Position numbers and translations under genes: made by a program
Source: Planctomycetota bacterium
Lineage (GTDB): Bacteria; Planctomycetota; Planctomycetia; Isosphaerales; Isosphaeraceae
Assembly: GCA_021807585.1 (NCBI GenBank)
Contig: JAKBCQ010000017.1
Location: 1-12,305, forward strand
Length of the DNA: 12,305 bases
Reading direction: 5' to 3'
The notes under the pieces: generated by a model
The model's database searches: none
Seen by the model: only the letters and a program-made list of their open reading frames with translations
Told to the model about the DNA's origin: nothing
In this document: in pieces, positions 1 through 6,715 of the stretch
Layout of the letters: the number at the start of each line of letters is the position of its first letter
Position numbering within the stretch: position 1 is the stretch's first letter

Positions 1-826
1 CCGCGACGGGACTGTTCAGACCTCCCAAGGTGCTCGTCAACACCCGGATGATCGCGATCATCCCGATCCCCTTGGGAACCCACGAGAGCAGTGCCGCCAT
101 AAACGCCGGCGAACCCTCGTAAACGTCGGGCGCGTAAAAATGAAGCGGTACCGCGGCGACGCGAAACGCCAACCCCGCCAGTACGAACACGATCGCGATC
201 AACCCGAACTGCGTGTTCGGAACGTCGGGTACGAACCGAGCCGCGAACCCCAAAGCCTTGAGATTCGACATCCCCGACAACCCGTACAAATACGCCAGCC
301 CGAACAGCAAGAGTCCCGACGAAAAAATGCTTAAGAAAAAGTATTTTGTCGCCGCCTCGCGAGTTCGCTCGTCGCGCCGCGGTAAGTATAAAAGTAAATA
401 CGTGGGAATACTAACAAGCTCAAGAGCAACAAACATCAGTATCAGATCATTCGCCGCGGCGACGAGCATCGACCCCGCGCTCAGGATCAAGATCGTACCG
501 AAAAGATCGGAGGCGCGGGAGTCGTCGACCTGATCGTGCGCCGTCGCCAAAATGATCAGCGTGAAAAACAAAAATCCAAGCCGCGCATACCTCGAGAGCG
601 TGTCGTTGAGCACGACCGACGCGTAAGCGTCGGCGCGCGCGTCCCAGATCGATAAGAGAGCGATCGCCGCGATCACGACGGTCGCCGCGGCGAGCGCGCA
701 CCACGTCCGTCGGCTCAGCTTGAAGAAAGCGCCCGCGGTCAGCAGCGCCGTCCCGAGCAAAAGCATGAGCGCCTCGGGAAGCACGATCAACAAGGCCCGC
801 GAAAGTACGGCGAGGGTCGGATCCAT
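1..826 (-). CDS. nuoN: NADH-quinone oxidoreductase subunit N, 5' part (runs off the left edge)
   Basis: NuoN is one of the three antiporter-like proton-pumping subunits of the complex I membrane arm. The window holds the first 275 codons; family members are near 480-500 residues, so about the last 45% is missing. The ATG at 826 lies 3 bases after the nuoM stop, which suggests translational coupling. The protein is almost entirely hydrophobic helices. Visible family motifs are VALELVSIPTYLL (residues 133-145, with channel glutamate E136), EAATKYFFLS (157-166), the broken-helix segment AAVPLHFYAPDVYEGSP (224-240), and K252 in SWVPKGIG. At the site where most antiporter-like subunits have a lysine (GLAFK before the AVPFH motif) this protein has R222. 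The identification is firm from these motifs and from the position after nuoM. No stop codon or operon terminator is visible. Confidence 0.95.
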   Translation of the reverse strand, partial: MDPTLAVLSRALLIVLPEALMLLLGTALLTAGAFFKLSRRTWCALAAATVVIAAIALLSIWDARADAYASVVLNDTLSRYARLGFLFFTLIILATAHDQVDDSRASDLFGTILILSAGSMLVAAANDLILMFVALELVSIPTYLLLYLPRRDERTREAATKYFFLSIFSSGLLLFGLAYLYGLSGMSNLKALGFAARFVPDVPNTQFGLIAIVFVLAGLAFRVAAVPLHFYAPDVYEGSPAFMAALLSWVPKGIGMIAIIRVLTSTLGGLNSPVA

Positions 827-829
827 GGG

Positions 830-2548
830 TTAAAGTCCGGTTTCCTTTGTCACAAGGGAATTCAATGGATGTCTTTGAGCGACCGCGCCGCCGCGAGGCG
901 CGGCAAGCGCCGTCGTCGTACCTTCGCTCGGAGTCCGATATCCCGAATCGGGAAAACGCGCCGCGATCGGTCGAATCGACGGGACAATTCGGTCCAGGAA
1001 CGGCTTCGGATAAACGCCAATGATCACGATAAAAGCCATCAACGGAGCCAGCCCCACAATCTCATGCAAACCCACGGGGCGAATCTGATGCTCGTGATCA
1101 ACCGCCGAAACCGCGTGCGGATCGACGCTCGTACCGCCGTCGTGATCGCCTTGAGACGGCTCTCGCAAGGGACCGAACACCACTTTTTGAACCATCCTTA
1201 ACAGATAATACGCGCCCAAAATCATCCCCGTCGCGGCGATCACCGCGGTCGTCCGATCGCGGCGGAACGAGCCGATCAAAATGGGAAACTCGCCCACAAA
1301 TCCATTCAATCCCGGAAGCGCGATCGATCCCAAAGAAGCAAGAATCAAAAAGAACGCGAACAACGGCAACCGCTTCCAAAGCCCCTCCATCTCACTCATC
1401 TCACGCGTATGATAGCGTTCATAAATAATTCCAACACACGCGAACAGCGCCCCGGTCGTCAATCCGTGATTCACCATCTGGATCACGCTCCCCTCCATGC
1501 CGACCGCGGTCGCCGAAAAAAGCCCAAGCGCAATCAATCCCATGTGGCTCACCGAGCTGTATGCGACCAGCCGCTTGACGTCGCTCTGCGCCAACGCCGT
1601 CAACGCGCCGTAAACGACCCCCACGACCGAAAGAAACGCGAGAGTCGGAAACAACACCCGCGCTCCCAGTGGAGTCATCGCCATGTTAAAACGTAAGAAA
1701 CCGTATGTCCCCACCTTCAGCATCACACCCGCGAGCAACACCGATCCCGCGGTCGGCGCCTCGACATGCGCCAGCGGCAACCACGTGTGAAACGGAAACA
1801 TCGGCGTCTTCACCGCGAACCCCGCGAACAAAAGCAAAAAAATCAACACCTGCGGGTTCGCGTACCACGGATGTACGTCCGTCCATTCGGGACGCGTGAT
1901 CGCGCCGAGCCCCGCCGTCAGTTCTGGAATTGAAAACGTGAGAACGTGCTTATCACCATAATAGTAATTGATCACCACAAGCGAGATCAGCCCCGCAAGC
2001 GCGAGCAAGCTTCCCACAAGCGTATAAAGGAAAAACGTGATCGACGCCCGCCTTCGCTCGCGCCCGCCGTATATCCCGATCAAAAAAAACATCGGAATCA
2101 GCATGAATTCAAAAAAAACATAAAACTGGATGATGTCGAGACTCGCGAACAATCCCAACAGCCCCGTTTCAAGCGCAAGCAAAAGAGCGTAATGCGCCGC
2201 CGCCTTCTCCTTGATCGATTCCCACGACGCGCAAACCCCCGTCACGGTCAACAACGCGCTCAGCGCAAAAAGCCAAAGGCTCAGCCCGTCGAGACCGAAC
2301 GCCACCCGGACGCCCCCGGAACCCGTCCACGATAAGCCGTAACCCGCCTCGCTCGAACCAAATGCAAATTGCGGATCGACCCTCCCCGCCTCGAACGCGA
2401 AGGCCAGAACCCCCGAGCAAAGCGTCGTCAACACCGCCGTCGCGAGCGCGATCCAACGCGACTCTCGATACCCCAGCCCGGGAACGAGCGCAAGTACGCA
2501 CGCCGCGACCAGAGGAATCAGCACCGTGAAACAAAGCAAAGTCGCCAT
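830..2548 (-). CDS. nuoM: NADH-quinone oxidoreductase subunit M
   Basis: NuoM is the middle antiporter-like proton-channel subunit of complex I, in the cytoplasmic membrane. I choose the ATG at 2548 (572 residues, MATLLCFTVLIPL). A GTG three codons upstream, at 2557, is possible but gives the same protein plus three residues. A GGGG about 8 bases before the ATG may serve as ribosome binding site. Channel residues are present: E147 in FFEFMLIPMFFLIG, K247 in AVKTPMFPFHTWLP, K278 in AGVMLKVGTYGFLRF and E420 in FVGEFPIL. VAYSSVSHMGLIALG and VNHGLTTGALF are also typical. The protein is longer than the usual 500 or so residues. There is a His/Asp-rich loop at residues 468-487 and a polar tail of roughly 45 residues after the last helix. 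It lies between nuoL (71-base gap) and nuoN (3-base gap). Confidence 0.97.
   Translation of the reverse strand: MATLLCFTVLIPLVAACVLALVPGLGYRESRWIALATAVLTTLCSGVLAFAFEAGRVDPQFAFGSSEAGYGLSWTGSGGVRVAFGLDGLSLWLFALSALLTVTGVCASWESIKEKAAAHYALLLALETGLLGLFASLDIIQFYVFFEFMLIPMFFLIGIYGGRERRRASITFFLYTLVGSLLALAGLISLVVINYYYGDKHVLTFSIPELTAGLGAITRPEWTDVHPWYANPQVLIFLLLFAGFAVKTPMFPFHTWLPLAHVEAPTAGSVLLAGVMLKVGTYGFLRFNMAMTPLGARVLFPTLAFLSVVGVVYGALTALAQSDVKRLVAYSSVSHMGLIALGLFSATAVGMEGSVIQMVNHGLTTGALFACVGIIYERYHTREMSEMEGLWKRLPLFAFFLILASLGSIALPGLNGFVGEFPILIGSFRRDRTTAVIAATGMILGAYYLLRMVQKVVFGPLREPSQGDHDGGTSVDPHAVSAVDHEHQIRPVGLHEIVGLAPLMAFIVIIGVYPKPFLDRIVPSIRPIAARFPDSGYRTPSEGTTTALAAPRGGAVAQRHPLNSLVTKETGL
2080..2121 (-). 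repeat. Two copies of a 13-base A8/T8-containing repeat inside nuoM
   Basis: TCAAAAAAAACAT occurs at 2080-2092 and 2109-2121, 29 bases apart. On the coding strand each is ATG followed by eight T and GA. The copies are read in different frames, one as VFFE ending at channel residue E147 and the other as MFFL. These are the longest homopolymer runs I noticed in the window. Confidence 0.8.
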
Positions 2549-2555
2549 CGATCGC

Positions 2556-2577
2556 ACCCCGATTCGACCCCGATTCG
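2556..2577 (-). repeat. Perfect 11-base tandem duplication in the nuoM leader
   Basis: ACCCCGATTCG occurs twice head to tail at 2556-2566 and 2567-2577 (CGAATCGGGGT on the mRNA strand). Each unit carries a GGGG. The copy nearer the gene lies about 8 bases before the nuoM ATG, so it may contribute the ribosome binding site. Confidence 0.85.
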
Positions 2578-2594
2578 TCCCCGCGCACGAATCG
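2571..2594 (-). promoter_or_regulatory. 8-base inverted repeat (possible hairpin) before nuoM
   Basis: CGATTCGT (2571-2578) and ACGAATCG (2587-2594) are perfect inverted repeats around an 8-base spacer. The 3' arm on the mRNA lies in the tandem 11-mer. The 5' arm could therefore pair with either copy (at least CGATTCG with CGAATCG), giving two alternative hairpins. The alternative nearer the gene would lie only 11 bases from the nuoM start. No U-run follows, so it is not a standard terminator. Confidence 0.4.
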
Positions 2595-2619
2595 AAGAAA
2601 TCCTCGTCACCCTAAATCC

Positions 2620-4659
2620 TTACATCAGCATCAATACGATAAACAACACCGCGACGCAAAGCGCCGTCGACGCCGCGTAAAATTGCAGCAGCCCGTTCTG
2701 AGACGGCGAAAGAGCGTCGCGACCGAGAAGCCGCGGCAGCCAAGCCGTCCCCCGCACCAAAACCCCGTGCACCAGGTAATCGTCAAGAAATTGCGCAATC
2801 AACGCCAATACGCGCGTCGGCTTGACGATCATCCATGTGTACAACTCATCAACATAAAACTTGTTGAGCGATAAATTATACAGCGGTTTGATCGACCTGG
2901 CGATCTCGGCGGGACGACCGTTCGGCTCGGCGTAAAAGATGAAACTCAAATACCCCCCGGCGACCGCGACGGCCGTACTGAAAAGCGCGATCCCCCACGA
3001 AAACGCGTGTTCCTTCATCCCCTCGAATTGAAGCGTCGGAGTCGTTTCAAGATGTCCCGCGAACCAACCCGTCGGGCCGAAAACAATCCCGGCCAATACC
3101 GCGCAACCCGCCAAAATATAAAGAGGTATCAGCATCACGTCGGGAGATTCCTGGCCGACATGCCCGCCGTGCCCGTGATCGTCGTGTCCGTGAGCGTCGC
3201 CGCTCCCCCCGTGAGCATCGTGCCCGTGTGCGTCGTGCGATCCTTGCGCAACCGCGACCGCCTCGGGATCGTCGGGGCTGGGGAGCTTCTCGGGACCCCA
3301 GAACGTCATAAAATACGCCCGCCCCGTATAAAACGCGGTCAGGAACGCGGTGAAAATCGCTCCGCAATACACGAGCGAATAAACGAGAGCCCAATCCCCC
3401 CGTTCGAGCTCGTGCGCCGCGTGCGTCGCCGCCGAAAGCGCGCCCAGAATCTCGTCTTTGCTCCAAAAACCCGCGAGCGGAAATATCCCCGCGAGAGCGA
3501 GTGAGCCGATTCCAAACGTCAGATGCGTGTACGGCAGCCGATTCCTCAGACCGCCGAACCGACGCATATCGATCACCCCCCCCATCGCGTGCATCACGCT
3601 CCCCGACCCCAGGAAGAGCAAAGCTTTAAAGAACGCGTGCGTGAATAAATGAAACATCCCCGCGGTGATCGCGAACCGCGCGTTCGAACTCATCCCTGCT
3701 CCTAAACCCATAAACATATAACCTAATTGGCTGATCGTCGAATACGCGAGCACGCGTTTGAGGTCGGTCTGGGTCAGCGCGATCAGCGCCGCGAGAAGCG
3801 CCGTGAGGCAGCCGACGACGGCGACGATCACCGAAACCGAGGGGACCGTGACGATCAGCGGCGCCGATCGCGCCACGAGATAAACCCCCGCGGTCACCAT
3901 CGTCGCGGCGTGGATCAGAGCCGAAACCGGCGTCGGACCCTCCATCGCGTCGGGGAGCCACACGTAAAGCGGAAGCTGGGCGCTTTTCGCGGTCGCTCCC
4001 CAAAACAGCAGGAGGGCGATCCAAAAGCGCGTCGTCTCGGGAATCGATGCGATCGTCTCGGCTTTGAACACCGAATCGTAATCGAGCGTGTGAACCGACG
4101 ACCAAATCAATAAAAGCGCCGTCATGAAGCCGAAATCGCCAAAACGATTGAGCATAAATGCTTTTTTCGCCGCGGCGGCGGCCTCGGGCTTGGCGTACCA
4201 AAAACCGATCAGCAAATAACTACATACGCCCACACCTTCCCAAAACGCGTAGGTGAGAGCGAGATTGCTCGAAAGAACAAGCCCCGTCATCGAGAAAACG
4301 AAAAGGCCGACGCACGCGAAAAACCTGGGATAAGCGGGGTCGTCGGCCATGTAACCGATCGCGAACACCGCGACGAGCGTGGCGACGAACGTCACCATCG
4401 CAAGCATCATCGTCGTCAACCCGTCGATCCGGAAGATGATCGGGATATCAAGCGAATCGAGCGAAATCCATTGATAAACGACGGTCGTTCCCGGCGATCC
4501 CGCGGCGCTCCATAAAAAGAACGAAACGACGAAAGCGAGCGCAATCCCCGCGACGACGGGAATGTGCGCAAACTTCTTGAGCCATTTGCCCGCACACGCG
4601 GTGATCAAACAGCCCAACAGCGGGAAGAACGGAATCAGCCACGCGGACGACTTAGGCAC
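2620..4659 (-). CDS. nuoL: NADH-quinone oxidoreductase subunit L
   Basis: NuoL is the distal antiporter-like proton channel of complex I and carries the long lateral helix. I choose the GTG at 4659 (679 residues, VPKSSAWLIPFFPLLG): GGGAGG sits 6 bases upstream at 4666-4671, and this start overlaps the nuoK stop by 8 bases. A longer version from a TTG at 4698 would add 13 polar residues inside nuoK and is unlikely. Key residues, numbered from the GTG, are E141 in FWEGVGVCSYLLIGFWY, K225 in GATAKSAQLPLYVWLPDAM, H250 in ALIHAATMVTAGVYL, K345 in HAFFKALLFLGSG and K401 in FWSKDEILGA. The C-terminus has NKFYVDELY followed by the segment expected to form the lateral helix and last membrane helix. 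Residues 475-500 form a loop with nine histidines and several aspartates, longer than in E. coli-type NuoL. Confidence 0.97.
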   Translation of the reverse strand: MPKSSAWLIPFFPLLGCLITACAGKWLKKFAHIPVVAGIALAFVVSFFLWSAAGSPGTTVVYQWISLDSLDIPIIFRIDGLTTMMLAMVTFVATLVAVFAIGYMADDPAYPRFFACVGLFVFSMTGLVLSSNLALTYAFWEGVGVCSYLLIGFWYAKPEAAAAAKKAFMLNRFGDFGFMTALLLIWSSVHTLDYDSVFKAETIASIPETTRFWIALLLFWGATAKSAQLPLYVWLPDAMEGPTPVSALIHAATMVTAGVYLVARSAPLIVTVPSVSVIVAVVGCLTALLAALIALTQTDLKRVLAYSTISQLGYMFMGLGAGMSSNARFAITAGMFHLFTHAFFKALLFLGSGSVMHAMGGVIDMRRFGGLRNRLPYTHLTFGIGSLALAGIFPLAGFWSKDEILGALSAATHAAHELERGDWALVYSLVYCGAIFTAFLTAFYTGRAYFMTFWGPEKLPSPDDPEAVAVAQGSHDAHGHDAHGGSGDAHGHDDHGHGGHVGQESPDVMLIPLYILAGCAVLAGIVFGPTGWFAGHLETTPTLQFEGMKEHAFSWGIALFSTAVAVAGGYLSFIFYAEPNGRPAEIARSIKPLYNLSLNKFYVDELYTWMIVKPTRVLALIAQFLDDYLVHGVLVRGTAWLPRLLGRDALSPSQNGLLQFYAASTALCVAVLFIVLMLM

Positions 4660-5101
4660 GACGATCCTCCCACGGTTGACTCGGATGCGAAGGCTCAACC
4701 CCGGCGGGGGTCAAATGCGGATAACTTTCCGGGCCCGGAACGGGCTCGAACGGCTCGGCATCCCCCTCGGTATCCTCGACCGGAAATACCCCGGGCTCGC
4801 GGATGTCGCGCCACAACGTGACGTCGAGCGACGACTTCCGATTAAAAAGAATTAATATAAGCGCTAAAGCGATCGACGCCTCGCAAGCCGCGACGGTGAG
4901 AATCACGATCGTGAACACCTGGCCCGTCCAATTGCCGTAATACGAGCCGAAGCCGACAAACGTAAGCGCCGTCCCCTGGAGCATCATCTCGGCCGAAAGG
5001 AACATCACGATCATGTTCCGCCGACATAAAAATCCAAGCATCCCCAACACGAACAACGCCGCGCCGAGAATCAGGTAATTCATGAGGAAAGCTTCGGTCA
5101 T
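4652..5101 (-). CDS. nuoK: NADH-quinone oxidoreductase subunit K with a C-terminal extension
   Basis: NuoK is a three-helix membrane subunit next to the antiporter-like subunits and carries two glutamates used in proton transfer. I choose the ATG at 5101 (149 residues, MTEAFLMNYLILG) because AAGGGG lies just upstream. The ATG at 5083 (MNYLILG) has no such site, and a GTG at 5131 gives a charged leader. Helices are at about 8-25, 30-50 and 60-86. The conserved glutamates are present as E38 (LSAEMMLQ) and E74 (ACEASIALAL). The helix-2 motif reads EMMLQGTAL where most NuoK have an ELMLNAVNL-like sequence, so both asparagines are absent. The family is usually about 100 residues; here residues 90-149 are a soluble Pro/Glu-rich tail containing DVTLWRDIREPGV and YPHLTPAG. 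The gene overlaps nuoL by 8 bases. Confidence 0.96.
   Translation of the reverse strand: MTEAFLMNYLILGAALFVLGMLGFLCRRNMIVMFLSAEMMLQGTALTFVGFGSYYGNWTGQVFTIVILTVAACEASIALALILILFNRKSSLDVTLWRDIREPGVFPVEDTEGDAEPFEPVPGPESYPHLTPAGVEPSHPSQPWEDRRA
4666..4671 (-). promoter_or_regulatory. Ribosome binding site that fixes the nuoL GTG start
   Basis: The minus strand reads GGGAGG, then six bases, then GTG at 4659. This is the clearest Shine-Dalgarno match in the window. It lies inside the last codons of nuoK, so translation of nuoL is probably coupled to nuoK. Confidence 0.75.
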
Positions 5102-5186
5102 GTTCCCCTTCCGATCGGTTCCACGCTCCACAATCGGTCGAGCCGCCTCGATCCGACGAAACTATTCATGTCAAAGATTGTACGCA
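5098..5186 (-). CDS. Possible 29-codon small ORF between nuoJ and nuoK (leader or coupling peptide)
   Basis: An ATG begins one base after the nuoJ stop codon (TAA, C, ATG). It opens a frame encoding 29 residues (MRTIFDMNSFVGSRRLDRLW and nine more). Its TGA overlaps the nuoK ATG as ATGA at 5098-5101. It fills the 87-base gap between the two genes, which is the geometry of a translational coupling ORF. The peptide has no recognisable domain, signal or membrane segment. There is no clear ribosome binding site other than what re-initiation after nuoJ could provide. The frame is also open upstream inside nuoJ, so a chance ORF is quite possible. Confidence 0.2.
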
Positions 5187-5188
5187 TG

Positions 5189-6079
5189 TTATTTGGTTGC
5201 TCGTCCCGCCGAAGCTCCGCTCCGTACCGGAGGCTTGGGCGCCGCGATCGCCACGGCGCCGACCAGCGCGACGAATAGCAGCACGCCGACCGCCTCGATC
5301 GCAATCAGATTATCGGCGTAAAGCGAGCCACCCAGTCCCGCGACGTGTTTGGGCGGAATTCCCGACGCCGAGGCGCCCGCCGCGGGAACCACCTGCGAAG
5401 GCGCCAGCCGCGACGTCCGCGGTATCGCCTTCTCAAACACATGAATCGCCGTGCCGAACTTGTTCGGCGGACCGAACGTCGTCGGAGTGATGTCGCGAGC
5501 CGTGATCGCCCCCCGAAACGGAGTTTTCAGACCGCCGAACGAAACGTCCCCTTTGGCGATCAACAATGTGTACATAAGCCCGAAAAATAAAAGAAAACAG
5601 GTGAACGTCGCTCGCGCGGGCGACCGCGCCGATCGATCATAGAACGCACACCCTTGCTTACTTGCCAGCATGATCACGAAAAGAAACGTAACGATGATCG
5701 CGCCCGCGTACACGATCACCGTCCCCGCCGCCAGAAACTGCGCCCCCGCCAGCAGAAACAACCCCGAAGTCGCCAGAATCACCGAAGCGAACCAAAGCGC
5801 GCTCGCCACCGGATCGCGGCTGGTGATCGTCAATCCCCCTCCCGCGAGCGAGAGAATCGCAAACGCATAAAAGAATACCGTCCGCAAAAACGCGCCGGGA
5901 GGCGTGAAAAACAACATAATCAGCGCAATCGACAACGCGCCTGAAGCAGCGCCGATCCACCGCGCCGCGGTCGGTTTCGTTAACCCGTGACGATGCGGCA
6001 ACAGCAAATACGCGCCGATCGCCCCCGCGATCACCACCGCTCCCGCTAATATCACATCTTTATAATCGTTAATGTTCAC
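5189..6079 (-). CDS. nuoJ: NADH-quinone oxidoreductase subunit J with an extra N-terminal helix pair
   Basis: NuoJ is a membrane subunit near the quinone cavity that helps couple quinone chemistry to the proton channels. The start is a GTG at 6079 (296 residues) with only a weak purine-rich site upstream. The core of the family begins near residue 66: TSRDPVASALW (86-96), then SGLFLLAGAQFLAAG (105-119), then IVYAGAIIVTFLFVIML (122-138), which holds the conserved V-Y-x-G-A signature at 123-127. Before it are about 62 extra residues with two likely membrane helices (about 9-28 and 41-58). A soluble loop of roughly 80 residues (about 177-255) separates the penultimate and last helices; the last helix is about 257-279. 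E. coli NuoJ is about 184 residues, so this one is large. Many homologues have Glu where Q114 sits (GAEF). Confidence 0.93.
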   Translation of the reverse strand: MNINDYKDVILAGAVVIAGAIGAYLLLPHRHGLTKPTAARWIGAASGALSIALIMLFFTPPGAFLRTVFFYAFAILSLAGGGLTITSRDPVASALWFASVILATSGLFLLAGAQFLAAGTVIVYAGAIIVTFLFVIMLASKQGCAFYDRSARSPARATFTCFLLFFGLMYTLLIAKGDVSFGGLKTPFRGAITARDITPTTFGPPNKFGTAIHVFEKAIPRTSRLAPSQVVPAAGASASGIPPKHVAGLGGSLYADNLIAIEAVGVLLFVALVGAVAIAAPKPPVRSGASAGRATK

Positions 6080-6125
6080 GCTCTTGTCCCAATCGTGATC
6101 CCGTCGTCCGTCGTATTTCGCCGCG

Positions 6126-6668
6126 TCAAAATGTCGTTAAATTACCCATCCGCGAAGGCTCCGAGTCCTTCGTCAGATCGTAAACCGAAAGAAGTTTGGT
6201 TTTGTCGAAGATCATCTCTTCGCGCGAAAGACCGGTCAAGTCGTAGAACGAAGTCAGTTCGACCGCGTCGACCGGACAAGCCTCCTCGCACATCCCGCAA
6301 AAGATGCAGCGAAGCTCGTCAATCACAAAACTCGCGGGATATTTCTCGCGATCCGACCAACCCTCGGGGGCGGTCGCGCCGATAATGTCGATGCAGTGGA
6401 CGGGACAAGCCGTCGCGCACAACATGCACGCGACACACTTCACCCGCCCCTCCTCGTCCTTATTCAACCGGTGAACGCCGCGATAATTCGGGCTCGGACG
6501 GTGCGGCTGCTCGGGATACTCGATCGTGATCGATTCCCCCCGCAACACCCCCAAAATATGCCTCCCCGTCACCGCCAAACCGTCGATAATTTGCGGCAGG
6601 TACGTTCGCTCGAACACGTTCAGCTTGGGGGGCTCGAGCTTTTTGATACACGGATCGTCAAGTCGCAT
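6126..6668 (-). CDS. nuoI: NADH-quinone oxidoreductase subunit I (two 4Fe-4S clusters)
   Basis: NuoI carries clusters N6a and N6b, which pass electrons from NuoG towards the terminal cluster next to the quinone site. The protein is 180 residues and starts at the ATG at 6668, with GGGAGA about 5-10 bases upstream. The two ferredoxin motifs are complete: CVACMLCATACP (C78, C81, C84, C88) and CIFCGMCEEACP (C121, C124, C127, C131). Each run of three cysteines is followed by a Cys-Pro, so the fourth ligand of each cluster is supplied by the other motif, as known for this family. The N-terminal amphipathic region is typical, and GLAVTGRHILGVLRGESITIEYPE matches its usual place. Length is close to normal. 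It lies 47 bases after nuoH and 46 before nuoJ. Confidence 0.97.
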   Translation of the reverse strand: MRLDDPCIKKLEPPKLNVFERTYLPQIIDGLAVTGRHILGVLRGESITIEYPEQPHRPSPNYRGVHRLNKDEEGRVKCVACMLCATACPVHCIDIIGATAPEGWSDREKYPASFVIDELRCIFCGMCEEACPVDAVELTSFYDLTGLSREEMIFDKTKLLSVYDLTKDSEPSRMGNLTTF

Positions 6669-6715
6669 CGTTCTCTCCCATTAGGAAATCCCGCCCGCGC
6701 AGCCTCGCCCCAATC

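Noticed and set aside
1946..2335. A plus-strand frame rich in Lys, Arg and Gln inside nuoM
   Set aside because: It is the reverse complement of Phe/Leu-rich membrane helices, which gives Lys/Gln/Arg-rich shadow proteins; there is no independent sign of coding.
3007..3504. A plus-strand frame of 165 codons opposite the His-rich part of nuoL
   Set aside because: Its Val/Ser repeats are the mirror of the His/Asp codons in NuoL; there is no domain and no credible ribosome binding site.
6056..6067. DYKD at residues 5-8 of NuoJ, resembling part of a FLAG tag
   Set aside because: Only four residues match and natural sequence follows directly; this is coincidence, not an engineered tag.
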